Positions 1 to 5,187 of a stretch of DNA of 7,247 nt are shown here, piece by piece. How positions within the stretch are numbered: position 1 is the first letter of the stretch; each line of letters begins with the position of its first letter. The stretch lies in contig DATFDL010000353.1 in NCBI GenBank assembly GCA_035252155.1, forward strand, positions 1-7,247, read 5' to 3'. The position numbers and the translations under genes are program-made. Under the pieces are notes generated by a model. That model was not told the DNA's origin and did not search any database. It was given only the letters and a program-made list of their open reading frames with translations. Origin of the DNA: JAICLL01 sp035252155. GTDB lineage: Bacteria; Planctomycetota; Planctomycetia; Pirellulales; JAICIG01.

Positions 1-48
1 CCGTAACTTGACGCATATCGGGACTCGCAAGTTCGTCCCACCCTACGG
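1..48. repeat. Imperfect palindromic element downstream of the GT4 gene
   Basis: The outer arms CCGTA (1-5) and TACGG (44-48) are complementary, as are the inner arms GGGAC (20-24) and GTCCC (35-39). An alternative inner pairing is ACTTG (6-10) with CAAGT (28-32). Read on the minus strand, the element starts 3 bases after the GT4 stop codon and contains GTAGGGTGGGAC, which resembles the GTAGGGTGGG-type dispersed palindromes I recall from planctomycete and cyanobacterial genomes. It may be a mobile-like intergenic repeat, an mRNA 3'-end hairpin, or both. There is no T-run, so it is not a classical intrinsic terminator. The left part of the element may lie outside the window. Confidence 0.35.
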
Positions 49-51
49 CGT

Positions 52-1350
52 TCACACTTGTACCGACTCTTTATGGGGTCGCCTCATCACTACGCCCGCC
101 TCCGGCAACTCCGCGACGACGCCTTCGAGCACTTCTTCGTAGACCTGCGCAAGCTGGGCGCTCACCCGTCGCCAGGTGAACCAATGGTTCACGCGCTCCA
201 GCGCTTGCTGCGAAAATCGGGCAAGCAACCCCGGATGAGCGAGCAGATGTGCCAATCGTTCGCCCAACGCATCGGGTTCGTGCGGCGGCACCAGGTAACC
301 GGTCTCGCCGTCCACGACGCTATATTTGATGCCGCCGACGTCGGCCCCGATCACCGGCGTGCCGCACGCCATGGCTTCGAGTGGAGTAATGCCGAATGGC
401 TCATACCAAGGCATGGTCACAAACACGTCGGCCGCGCTGTAGTAATACTTCAACTGCTCGCGGCTCTTGCGTCCGACAAAGGTCACGAAGTCCGAAACTC
501 CCTCGTCGCGCGCGACGGCCTGCAACCGGCCAATTTCGGGCGTTTTGCAGGGGTCGGCGTCGTCGGATTCGCCCCCGACAATCAGCAGCCGAGCGGCGAC
601 CTTGTGCTGCCGCACCAGCCGCGCGAACCCCCGCACCGCGTCGTCGACTCCCTTGCGCGGCACCATCCGCCCCACCTGCAACACCAAGCGCTCGTGCAGG
701 CTCAGGCCCAATTGCTTCCGCGCCAGCCGCTTGTCGATCGGCCATAGCTCGGTCTTGTCGAAGCCGCACGGCACCAGGCGAATTTTTTCTCGGTCGGCGC
801 CGTAGAGCAGCACCTGGTCTTCTTCGTCTTGCGGGCATTCGGCGATGAGGCAATCGGCCTCGGCCACAAGGCGGTCTTCGATGGCCATTCGCTCTTCGGA
901 AAAGCCGTCGGCCCCGCCCTGGTGCATCCGCCGCACCCGCCCCAAGGCGTGGAAGGTAATGACAAAGGGAATGCCGCGGCGCCGCTTGATCTCGGCGGCC
1001 ACCAGCCCCGACATAAAAAAGTTGGCGTGGACCAGGTCGTAATCGCCCTCATTGTCGCTGAAGCACAGCAACTGCTCGGTAAACTCGTCCATATACGGCA
1101 ACATCTTTTCTTTGGCGACAAACCGAGCCGGCCCCGCCGCGAGATGCACCACGCGGACGCGCGGCAGCCAATCGACCACCTCGGCGAGCGCGGTGTTGTC
1201 GCGCCGCGTGAAAACATCGACGTGATACCCAAAGGCGGCCAGATGCTTGGCCACCTGGGCCACGTAGACGTTTTGCCCGCCGCTATCGACTCCGCCCAAA
1301 CATCCCAGGGGCGAGGCGTGTTCGCTAATCAGCGCGATGCGTCGATCCAT
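52..1350 (-). CDS. Glycosyltransferase family 4 (sucrose-phosphate synthase/MshA-like)
   Basis: This is a 432-residue retaining GT-B glycosyltransferase that probably moves a sugar from a nucleotide-sugar donor to a glycan or small-molecule acceptor on the cytoplasmic face. The N-terminal domain opens with IALISEHASPLG and the glycine loop GGVDSGGQNVYVAQVAKHL (residues 19-37), and has VHANFFMSG (107-115) and TFHALGR (132-138). The donor domain has GRMVPRKG (227-234) and the E-x7-E motif EPFGITPLE (317-325), followed by AMACGTPVIG and GGIKYSVVDGETGYLVPP. These are the hallmarks of the SPS/MshA branch of GT4, and the length is typical. I chose the ATG at 1350, which has GGAG nine bases upstream. 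An in-frame TTG at 1365 (437 aa) with AGGAG six bases upstream is also possible. It is the last gene of a three-glycosyltransferase run, 24 bases after the preceding stop. Acceptor and product cannot be read from the sequence. The family call is strong; specificity is unknown. Confidence 0.93.
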   Translation of the reverse strand: MDRRIALISEHASPLGCLGGVDSGGQNVYVAQVAKHLAAFGYHVDVFTRRDNTALAEVVDWLPRVRVVHLAAGPARFVAKEKMLPYMDEFTEQLLCFSDNEGDYDLVHANFFMSGLVAAEIKRRRGIPFVITFHALGRVRRMHQGGADGFSEERMAIEDRLVAEADCLIAECPQDEEDQVLLYGADREKIRLVPCGFDKTELWPIDKRLARKQLGLSLHERLVLQVGRMVPRKGVDDAVRGFARLVRQHKVAARLLIVGGESDDADPCKTPEIGRLQAVARDEGVSDFVTFVGRKSREQLKYYYSAADVFVTMPWYEPFGITPLEAMACGTPVIGADVGGIKYSVVDGETGYLVPPHEPDALGERLAHLLAHPGLLARFSQQALERVNHWFTWRRVSAQLAQVYEEVLEGVVAELPEAGVVMRRPHKESVQV

Positions 1351-1359
1351 GCTGTTGTT

Positions 1360-1376
1360 CTCCAAAGTCTGCTCCT
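1360..1376 (-). promoter_or_regulatory. Two alternative ribosome binding sites for the GT4 gene
   Basis: On the minus strand GGAG (1360-1363) lies 9 bases before the ATG at 1350, and AGGAG (1372-1376) lies 6 bases before the TTG at 1365. The second overlaps the TAG stop codon (1375-1377) of the preceding glycosyltransferase, so termination and re-initiation may be coupled. Homologues usually begin close to the RRIALISEHASP segment, which favours the ATG. Confidence 0.5.
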
Positions 1377-2349
1377 AACCGACTGCCGCCAGGCGAGGCG
1401 TCGCGAGACGGCCCGCCACATCGGCGAAGGCGGTCTCCCAGTCTCGCGTGAATCGCCGAATATCAAACCGCTCGAGGGCGTAACGCCGTGCGCCGTCGCC
1501 AAGCCGCCGCGCCTCGCCTGGGTCGCGCAGCAGCTCTTGCATTCGCGCAATCAGCTTGTCGAGGCTGGTATCCACATATCCTGAGATGCCGCTTTGCACG
1601 GCGATCGCCATTTCGGTGGTGGCCAGGCCCACGATCGGCATGCCCAGCGTCATCGCTTCGCACACGGCCAACCCCAGGCTGGTGTAGCGAATCGGATTGA
1701 AGAAAAACCGATAGCGGCTCTCGAAGGCGGCCAGCTCGGTGGGCTGGACTTCGCCGATGCCGCCGAGTTCTTCGGCGGCCATGCCCACCAGGTCGAGCGG
1801 CACCTCTTCGCGGGCGCGCAGGAAGATGTCGGGCGACAGTCGCCGCCCGCGGCTGCCCAAATGATTGATGACCACGATTCCCCGCTCGATTTCGCCGGTG
1901 TATCGCACGTCCGACGGCGCCAGCACGCCGTGGTCGATCACACGGTTGGGCGTCCGCCCGCTGTCCCACATCAATTGATTAAAGGGGGTAACATGCACCA
2001 GCAGTACATTGGGATCGTCGCACCAATGCAGTTGCCCGGTCGGGTGCTCCAGCGGCGGATCGTGCTCGAGATAGATGCGCGGCAGCCGGCGCTGCTCGTC
2101 GGAAAGCGTCTCAAACTGATCGACTTCCCAATTCTGCCGGTGCTGAAACAGCACGCAGTCGAAGTGGCAATTCCGCACTTCCTCGGCCGGCACGTCGTGT
2201 ACGTTGCCGCCGAAGGGAAACGTTTTGCCGCGTCCGCTATAGCCCGGACGTCCGGGCGCCACAGGGATATAGATGTCGTGTCGCACCTGCGACAAATACC
2301 AGAGGTAATTGCCGTGAATATGCCAGGTGAAGATCTTCAGGCGTCGCAC
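1375..2349 (-). CDS. Group 1-like glycosyltransferase with KIFTWHIHGNYL N-terminus
   Basis: This is a predicted 324-residue cytoplasmic glycosyltransferase. The N-terminus KIFTWHIHGNYLWYLSQ (residues 5-21) takes the place of a canonical glycine-rich loop. It is followed by IYIPVAPGRPGYSGRG, DCVLFQHRQNWEVDQ (64-78), RIYLEHDPP (91-99) and VHVTPFNQLMWDSGRT (118-133). The C-terminal donor domain has VVINHLGSRGRR and a group 1-type segment TSLGLAVCEAMTLGMPIVG (223-241), then GISGYVDT. The first acid of the usual E-x7-E is Thr223; only Glu231 remains. I chose the GTG at 2349 because AAGGA sits 8 bases upstream and homology-like sequence starts there. The frame stays open back to 2493, but that part overlaps the GT9 gene and its translation is Pro/Arg-rich shadow-like sequence. 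An ATG at 2403, overlapping the upstream gene by 20 bases, is a weaker alternative. It lies 34 bases after GT9, in one operon. Substrate unknown. Confidence 0.85.
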   Translation of the reverse strand: MRRLKIFTWHIHGNYLWYLSQVRHDIYIPVAPGRPGYSGRGKTFPFGGNVHDVPAEEVRNCHFDCVLFQHRQNWEVDQFETLSDEQRRLPRIYLEHDPPLEHPTGQLHWCDDPNVLLVHVTPFNQLMWDSGRTPNRVIDHGVLAPSDVRYTGEIERGIVVINHLGSRGRRLSPDIFLRAREEVPLDLVGMAAEELGGIGEVQPTELAAFESRYRFFFNPIRYTSLGLAVCEAMTLGMPIVGLATTEMAIAVQSGISGYVDTSLDKLIARMQELLRDPGEARRLGDGARRYALERFDIRRFTRDWETAFADVAGRLATPRLAAVG

Positions 2350-2357
2350 CGGTAGTT

Positions 2358-2362
2358 TCCTT
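2358..2362 (-). promoter_or_regulatory. Ribosome binding site that sets the GTG start of the middle glycosyltransferase
   Basis: AAGGA on the minus strand, within AAAAGGAAA, lies 8 bases upstream of the GTG at 2349 and in the short gap after the GT9 stop at 2384. This spacing is the main reason to prefer GTG over the upstream ATG at 2403 or the longest frame at 2493. Confidence 0.55.
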
Positions 2363-2383
2363 TTCGGCGATGAACGGTTTTGG

Positions 2384-3577
2384 TCAAACGGCCGCCAACT
2401 CATGAGCGGCGGAGGGTGCGGTGGTCGTCGGTTTTCGGCCGGACGGCAGTCGTTCGTCAGCAAACTCGGCGGCCAACTCGCGCGCCGCTTCAAATACCTG
2501 TTGGGGCAAAAGCTCCGTCGCGCAGGGATGGCCGATCGGGCAGATCACGTGTTCGCACGGCTGACAATCGACGCGATGCGAAATGATGCGATGTCGATGC
2601 TGATTGAGCGGTGCCCACCGCTTGGGATCGGAACCCGTGACCACGACAACGCTGGGCACATGAACGCCGGCAGCCACGTGCGAAATGCCCGTGTCGTTCG
2701 AGACCACCAAACGGGCGCCGTCGAGCAGCGCGGCCAGCGAGCCTAGCGTAGTTTGGCCGGCCAAATTGATGCTGGGCCGCCGCATGGCCCCCGCGACGGA
2801 AGCGGCCAGCTCGGCCTCCGAGCGCGAGGCGGTGATGACAACTTCCAGACCCATTTCGCCGAGCCGGTCGGCGACCGCGGCGAAACGCTCGGCGCCCCAG
2901 CGTCGGCTGGGGTATCTCGCCCCCGGATGAACGCACACATAGTCTCCGCGGCGCAAGTGACGGGCGTCTTTCAGCTCCGCCAGCGCTTGACGGTCTGCCT
3001 CGCGCACGGGAAAGTCGAGCGCTTCGCCACGCGGCGGGGCGCCCAGAAACTCCATCAGCGCCAGATGCCGCCTCACTTCGGGCATATCTTCCGGGTAGGC
3101 CAAAAACCGTTCGGCATCGGGGCAGTAGTCGCCCGGCACGTAATACCCCGCGTTGTGCCGCGCCCCGAGCATGACGGTGAGCGGATTGACAAACGAGCCG
3201 CTGCCATGGAGTTGAATGGCGAGGTCGAAGCGGCGAGCCTGTGCCGCGGTCAGAAAGTCGACAAAGGCGGCGGCATCGAAGGGGCGCTCCGGCAAGCCAG
3301 GAAAGCCCGGCAGCTCTAAAAAGTCGTCGAGATAATGATCGAACCGATCGACGAACTCACGCGCCCAAGCAAGCCCGATGAGCGTGATGCGAGCGTTGGG
3401 CAGCGCCTCGCGCAAGGCCCGCAAGGCTGGCACGGCGCACAACAGATCGCCGAGTTGCAAGGCCCGCAAAACCGCCACTCGCCGTGGCATGTCGTCGCCG
3501 AAGCGTGCTTGCCCCGCTGCCTCTTGCCCCATTACGTCTTGCCCCACTGCGTCTTGCCCTCCTGCGCGACCTTCCAT
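2384..3577 (-). CDS. Glycosyltransferase family 9 (ADP-heptose:LPS heptosyltransferase-like)
   Basis: This GT9 enzyme is up to 397 residues long. The family transfers heptose from ADP-heptose to lipopolysaccharide core or related surface glycans at the inner side of the cytoplasmic membrane. Visible signatures are VLRALQLGDLLCAVPALRAL (residues 36-55, the N-terminal GD-LL loop), VCVHPGARYPSRRWGAERFA (214-233), NLAGQTTLGSLAALL (271-285), VVSNDTGISHVAAG (291-304, with Asp295 and His300), and a C-terminal cysteine cluster C338-x2-C341-x4-C346-x5-C352 typical of this family. The core begins at Met30 (3490). Ahead of it are four GQ-x-x-x pentapeptides encoded by a 15-bp tandem repeat. Possible starts are ATG 3577 (used here), GTG 3547 behind AGGAGG, ATG 3532 and ATG 3490. 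It is the first gene of the operon. The C-terminal tail is Ala/Pro/Thr-rich. Family call is firm; heptose as the sugar is inference. Confidence 0.92.
   Translation of the reverse strand: MEGRAGGQDAVGQDVMGQEAAGQARFGDDMPRRVAVLRALQLGDLLCAVPALRALREALPNARITLIGLAWAREFVDRFDHYLDDFLELPGFPGLPERPFDAAAFVDFLTAAQARRFDLAIQLHGSGSFVNPLTVMLGARHNAGYYVPGDYCPDAERFLAYPEDMPEVRRHLALMEFLGAPPRGEALDFPVREADRQALAELKDARHLRRGDYVCVHPGARYPSRRWGAERFAAVADRLGEMGLEVVITASRSEAELAASVAGAMRRPSINLAGQTTLGSLAALLDGARLVVSNDTGISHVAAGVHVPSVVVVTGSDPKRWAPLNQHRHRIISHRVDCQPCEHVICPIGHPCATELLPQQVFEAARELAAEFADERLPSGRKPTTTAPSAAHELAAV
3508..3567. repeat. Four-copy 15-bp tandem repeat in the GT9 N-terminus
   Basis: There are four consecutive 15-base units (3508-3522, 3523-3537, 3538-3552, 3553-3567), each beginning CTTGCCC on the plus strand. 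The middle two differ at only two positions and the outer ones are more diverged. Read in the GT9 frame they encode GQDAV, GQDVM, GQEAA and GQARF. The unit length is a multiple of three, so copy-number change would keep the frame. Confidence 0.8.
3558..3563 (-). promoter_or_regulatory. AGGAGG inside the 5' end of the GT9 reading frame
   Basis: A perfect AGGAGG on the minus strand lies within the first unit of the coding repeat. It is 10 bases upstream of the in-frame GTG at 3547 and 25 bases upstream of the in-frame ATG at 3532. The ATG at 3577 has only a weak GCAGG seven bases upstream. The GTG at 3547 may therefore be the true start, which would give a protein of 387 residues. Confidence 0.35.
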
Positions 3578-3631
3578 GAGGTAGCCTGCTAAATCCTGGT
3601 GCAGTTAAGTCGAAAACAGCTCGGCATAACT

Positions 3632-3649
3632 CCTTGGGTTGAACCAAGG
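3632..3649. other. Perfect 6-bp hairpin in the GT9 leader
   Basis: CCTTGG (3632-3637) and CCAAGG (3644-3649) form a perfect stem around a six-base loop. It lies 55 bases upstream of the GT9 start at 3577. On the minus strand the 3' arm merges into CCAAGGAG, a Shine-Dalgarno-like string. It could be a leader RNA hairpin or a dyad operator. I see no better promoter elements in the 268-base gap (3578-3845), which otherwise holds nothing recognisable. Confidence 0.3.
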
Positions 3650-3723
3650 CGGGCACCGCTTAGGCAAACAGCGTTCCAGGCAAAAAAAAGACGGAGGCAG
3701 GAGGCGCGACTCGGCACAATTGA

Positions 3724-3747
3724 GTGCTTAACGCCCGTTTCAAGCAC
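3724..3747. other. Hairpin between the membrane-protein gene and the GT operon
   Basis: GTGCTT (3724-3729) pairs with AAGCAC (3742-3747). The stem continues with AAC/GTT around a GCCC loop, leaving a two-base bulge. It is about 100 bases downstream of the stop of the minus-strand membrane-protein gene and upstream of the GT9 gene, so it could mark the 3' end of the first transcript. There is no T-run on either side, so intrinsic termination is not supported. Confidence 0.25.
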
Positions 3748-3845
3748 CGAGCATTGACGGGCAGCCGCGCGGGGGGCGAGCACCGGGCGTGTGAGGCGGA
3801 ACCGACCACAGTGGCCGCGAGGCAGTCACGCCTTTTTTGCCATTT

Positions 3846-4694
3846 TTACTGACTTAAGGACGCTTCGCCGCTCGGCCCAAGCCGGAAGCCCAGCCAACGT
3901 ACCGCCAGCAGCGAGCCAAGTGTGATGAACTCGACCGCGACGACGACGGCAACCGAGGCGGCAAAATCGCCGCTGAATAAGTCGGGAAAATAATACGGCG
4001 GAAGCAAGCCGAACGACGCGGCAAGCGCTAGGGCCACGGCGGCGCGTCCCACGGTGGCGCGACTGCCTAGCGCCGCCCACAGGCCGATCAGGGTGGTAGT
4101 GCCGAGGCAGAGCGCGCCCAACGAGAGGGCGACCACCGAGGAAACATATGAGCGGTAATCGTTCAGGTGGGCTCGCATCAGCGGCCCAAGCTTGACCAAG
4201 GCTGCCACGAAAAAAACCAGCAACATCAACTGTCGCAACGAAAACTGGATTTCCGACGGTTGAGTGAGGGCTTCGGCCCGTCGGACCCGCTGAAGAACAA
4301 GACCAAGCTGACGTAGTCGTAAAAGCACGGCCAAGGCGACTGCCATGCTCAGCAGCGCTAGCGCAAGCTGAAACAGCCAGAGCCAAACAGTGGTCCAAAA
4401 GTCGTTGCCCGGTCCAATCAAGCCGCTCATGCTGTGCCGCAAGGCCCAGGCGACGAGACTCGCCAGGCACGCCATGCCCAGCCCGACGCCAAAGAACCCA
4501 GCCCACTTCGAGTGGCGACCCAGCCCGGCCCACACCGCCAACAATCCCGCATCGGCGTAGACCAGAGCATCGAGCAGCACTGCGGCCCCCGGCGAGCCGA
4601 TGCCCGCGTCGATGCTCCAGGCGAGCATTACGCCCGCGACCAGATGCAGAGCGGCGAGAGCGAGCAAAATCAAGCGGTGAGGTGCAATCGCCAT
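3846..4694 (-). CDS. Multi-pass membrane protein with planctomycete FSLR-type motif, unknown function
   Basis: I do not recognise a function. From the ATG at 4694 the protein is 282 residues with about eight hydrophobic helices, at roughly residues 8-28, 37-58, 64-85, 104-125, 153-172, 187-209, 215-236 and 246-268. A charged loop at about 126-150 (LRLRQLGLVLQRVRRAEA) precedes IQFSLRQLMLLVFFVAALV (149-167). This resembles the FS-[LI]-R-x-L-[LM]-L-L segment found in many planctomycete membrane proteins. The frame is open to a TTG at 4820, with further ATGs at 4754 and 4748. I chose 4694 because it leads directly into the first helix, GC at third codon positions rises there, and a TACAAT box lies upstream at 4758-4763. 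None of the candidate starts has a clear Shine-Dalgarno. It is divergent from the small plus-strand gene. No catalytic motif or signal for transport specificity is visible. Gene reality is fairly certain; start is uncertain. Confidence 0.72.
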   Translation of the reverse strand: MAIAPHRLILLALAALHLVAGVMLAWSIDAGIGSPGAAVLLDALVYADAGLLAVWAGLGRHSKWAGFFGVGLGMACLASLVAWALRHSMSGLIGPGNDFWTTVWLWLFQLALALLSMAVALAVLLRLRQLGLVLQRVRRAEALTQPSEIQFSLRQLMLLVFFVAALVKLGPLMRAHLNDYRSYVSSVVALSLGALCLGTTTLIGLWAALGSRATVGRAAVALALAASFGLLPPYYFPDLFSGDFAASVAVVVAVEFITLGSLLAVRWLGFRLGPSGEASLSQ

Positions 4695-4757
4695 GGGTTG
4701 GCAGTGTGATCGAAGGCGAGGACCATCGCGAGAGCCGGCAAGATCCATGCTCATTTG

Positions 4758-4763
4758 ATTGTA
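4758..4763 (-). promoter_or_regulatory. Possible -10 box for the membrane-protein gene
   Basis: TACAAT on the minus strand matches the sigma-70 -10 consensus at five of six positions. It would start transcription near 4751, giving a leader of about 57 bases to the ATG at 4694. It would be incompatible with the TTG start at 4820. No convincing -35 box lies 16-18 bases upstream (ATCTGA at 17), so this is tentative. Confidence 0.25.
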
Positions 4764-4791
4764 GCAGTTCGCCAAGGCGCTCAGATCGACC

Positions 4792-4820
4792 TTGAGGCGT
4801 AATGCCTTTTTTGCTACCAA
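4792..4820 (+). promoter_or_regulatory. Weak sigma-70-like promoter candidate for the small plus-strand gene
   Basis: TTGAGG (4792-4797) and TACCAA (4815-4820) are separated by exactly 17 bases and would start transcription near 4827. Each box matches consensus only partly (four and three of six). Downstream, CGCCCG (4847-4852) and CGGGCG (4859-4864) form a 6-bp hairpin in the predicted leader. Only position and spacing support it. Confidence 0.2.
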
Positions 4821-4900
4821 CTCGCCCGATCAGGCCGTCACCCGGCCGCCCGGCATTTCGGGCGCTCGGTGAGGGCCGTCCTTTGGGAGTCATGGATAAA

Positions 4901-5155
4901 ATGAAGCGAGCCATTTTGTTGTTGGTCGTCGTTGTGGGCGGGGCGTTCTATCTCGGCTGGTTTACCTTGACCACCAGCAAAACCGGCAACACCGAGCATC
5001 TGAATATCGCCATCGACGAAGCCAAGGTCCACGAAGACGAGCTCAAAGCCTTCGAAAGGCTGAACGAGTACGAGCAGGAACTAAAGCAGCAGGCCGATAA
5101 GAACGCCGCCACCAACACCGACACCACGGCCGCGCCGGGAAATACGATCCGCTAG
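4901..5155 (+). CDS. Small single-helix membrane-anchored protein, unknown function
   Basis: From the ATG at 4901 this is an 84-residue protein. The N-terminus is MKR followed by a hydrophobic helix (AILLLVVVVGGAFYLGWFTL, about residues 4-23), a signal anchor or uncleaved signal peptide that would place the rest outside the cytoplasm. A short polar segment (TTSKTGNTEHLNIAID) leads into a charged helix rich in Glu, Lys and Gln (about 42-67, coiled-coil-like), ending in an Asn/Thr/Ala tail. The W-F pair just after the helix and the xNIxID-x-x-K-x-x-E-D pattern resemble small proteins I associate with Pirellulales, from memory only. The start is uncertain. ATG 4892 has GGGAG only two bases upstream, whereas ATG 4901 has it 11 bases upstream. 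The frame is open to 4802, but that stretch reads as Pro/Arg-rich leader sequence. It is the only plus-strand gene here, divergent from the membrane-protein gene and convergent with the CHAD gene. Confidence 0.7.
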   Translation: MKRAILLLVVVVGGAFYLGWFTLTTSKTGNTEHLNIAIDEAKVHEDELKAFERLNEYEQELKQQADKNAATNTDTTAAPGNTIR

Positions 5156-5161
5156 AGTAGT

Positions 5162-5187
5162 GTGGAACGGAATGAATTCCGTTCTAC
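5162..5187. repeat. Palindromic repeat between convergent genes, possible bidirectional 3'-end hairpin
   Basis: GTGGAACGGAAT (5162-5173) and ATTCCGTTCTAC (5176-5187) are complementary over 12 pairs with one G-T mismatch or wobble, around two central bases. It sits in the 28-base gap between the plus-strand stop (5153-5155) and the CHAD stop, and the CHAD stop TAG (5184-5186) lies inside its right arm. The form GTAGAACGGAATTCATTCCGTTCTAC is, as I recall, a dispersed palindrome of planctomycete genomes. No T-run follows on either strand, so termination by this hairpin is inference. Confidence 0.6.

Noticed and set aside
58..2355. Long plus-strand frames (58-747, 829-1584, 1594-2355) opposite the glycosyltransferases
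   Set aside because: They mirror codons of strongly supported minus-strand genes, are His/Arg/Gln-rich, and show no family motifs.
2350..2493. N-terminal extension of the middle glycosyltransferase up to 2493
   Set aside because: It would overlap the GT9 coding region by 110 bases and reads as low-complexity Pro/Arg sequence. The GTG at 2349 has a good AAGGA site.
3589..3627. A 12-codon upstream frame (ATG 3627, TAG 3589) before GT9, possibly a leader peptide
   Set aside because: The AAGGAG ahead of it is only 2 bases from the ATG, the peptide MPSCFRLNCTRI has no run of regulatory codons, and no attenuator structure follows.
3682..3690. Run of A (T on the minus strand) as an intrinsic terminator of the membrane-protein transcript
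   Set aside because: No GC-rich stem directly precedes the run on the minus strand. The nearby hairpin at 3724-3747 is about 30 bases away.
4802..4900. N-terminal extension of the small plus-strand protein to an ATG at 4802
   Set aside because: The extension is Pro/Arg-rich, would put the hydrophobic signal anchor in mid-protein, and overlaps the predicted promoter and leader hairpin.
3826..4914. A 362-codon minus-strand frame overlapping the membrane-protein gene
   Set aside because: Its translation is Arg/Ser/Gly-rich without domains, while the overlapping frame gives eight coherent hydrophobic helices and the FSLR motif. It is a shadow frame.
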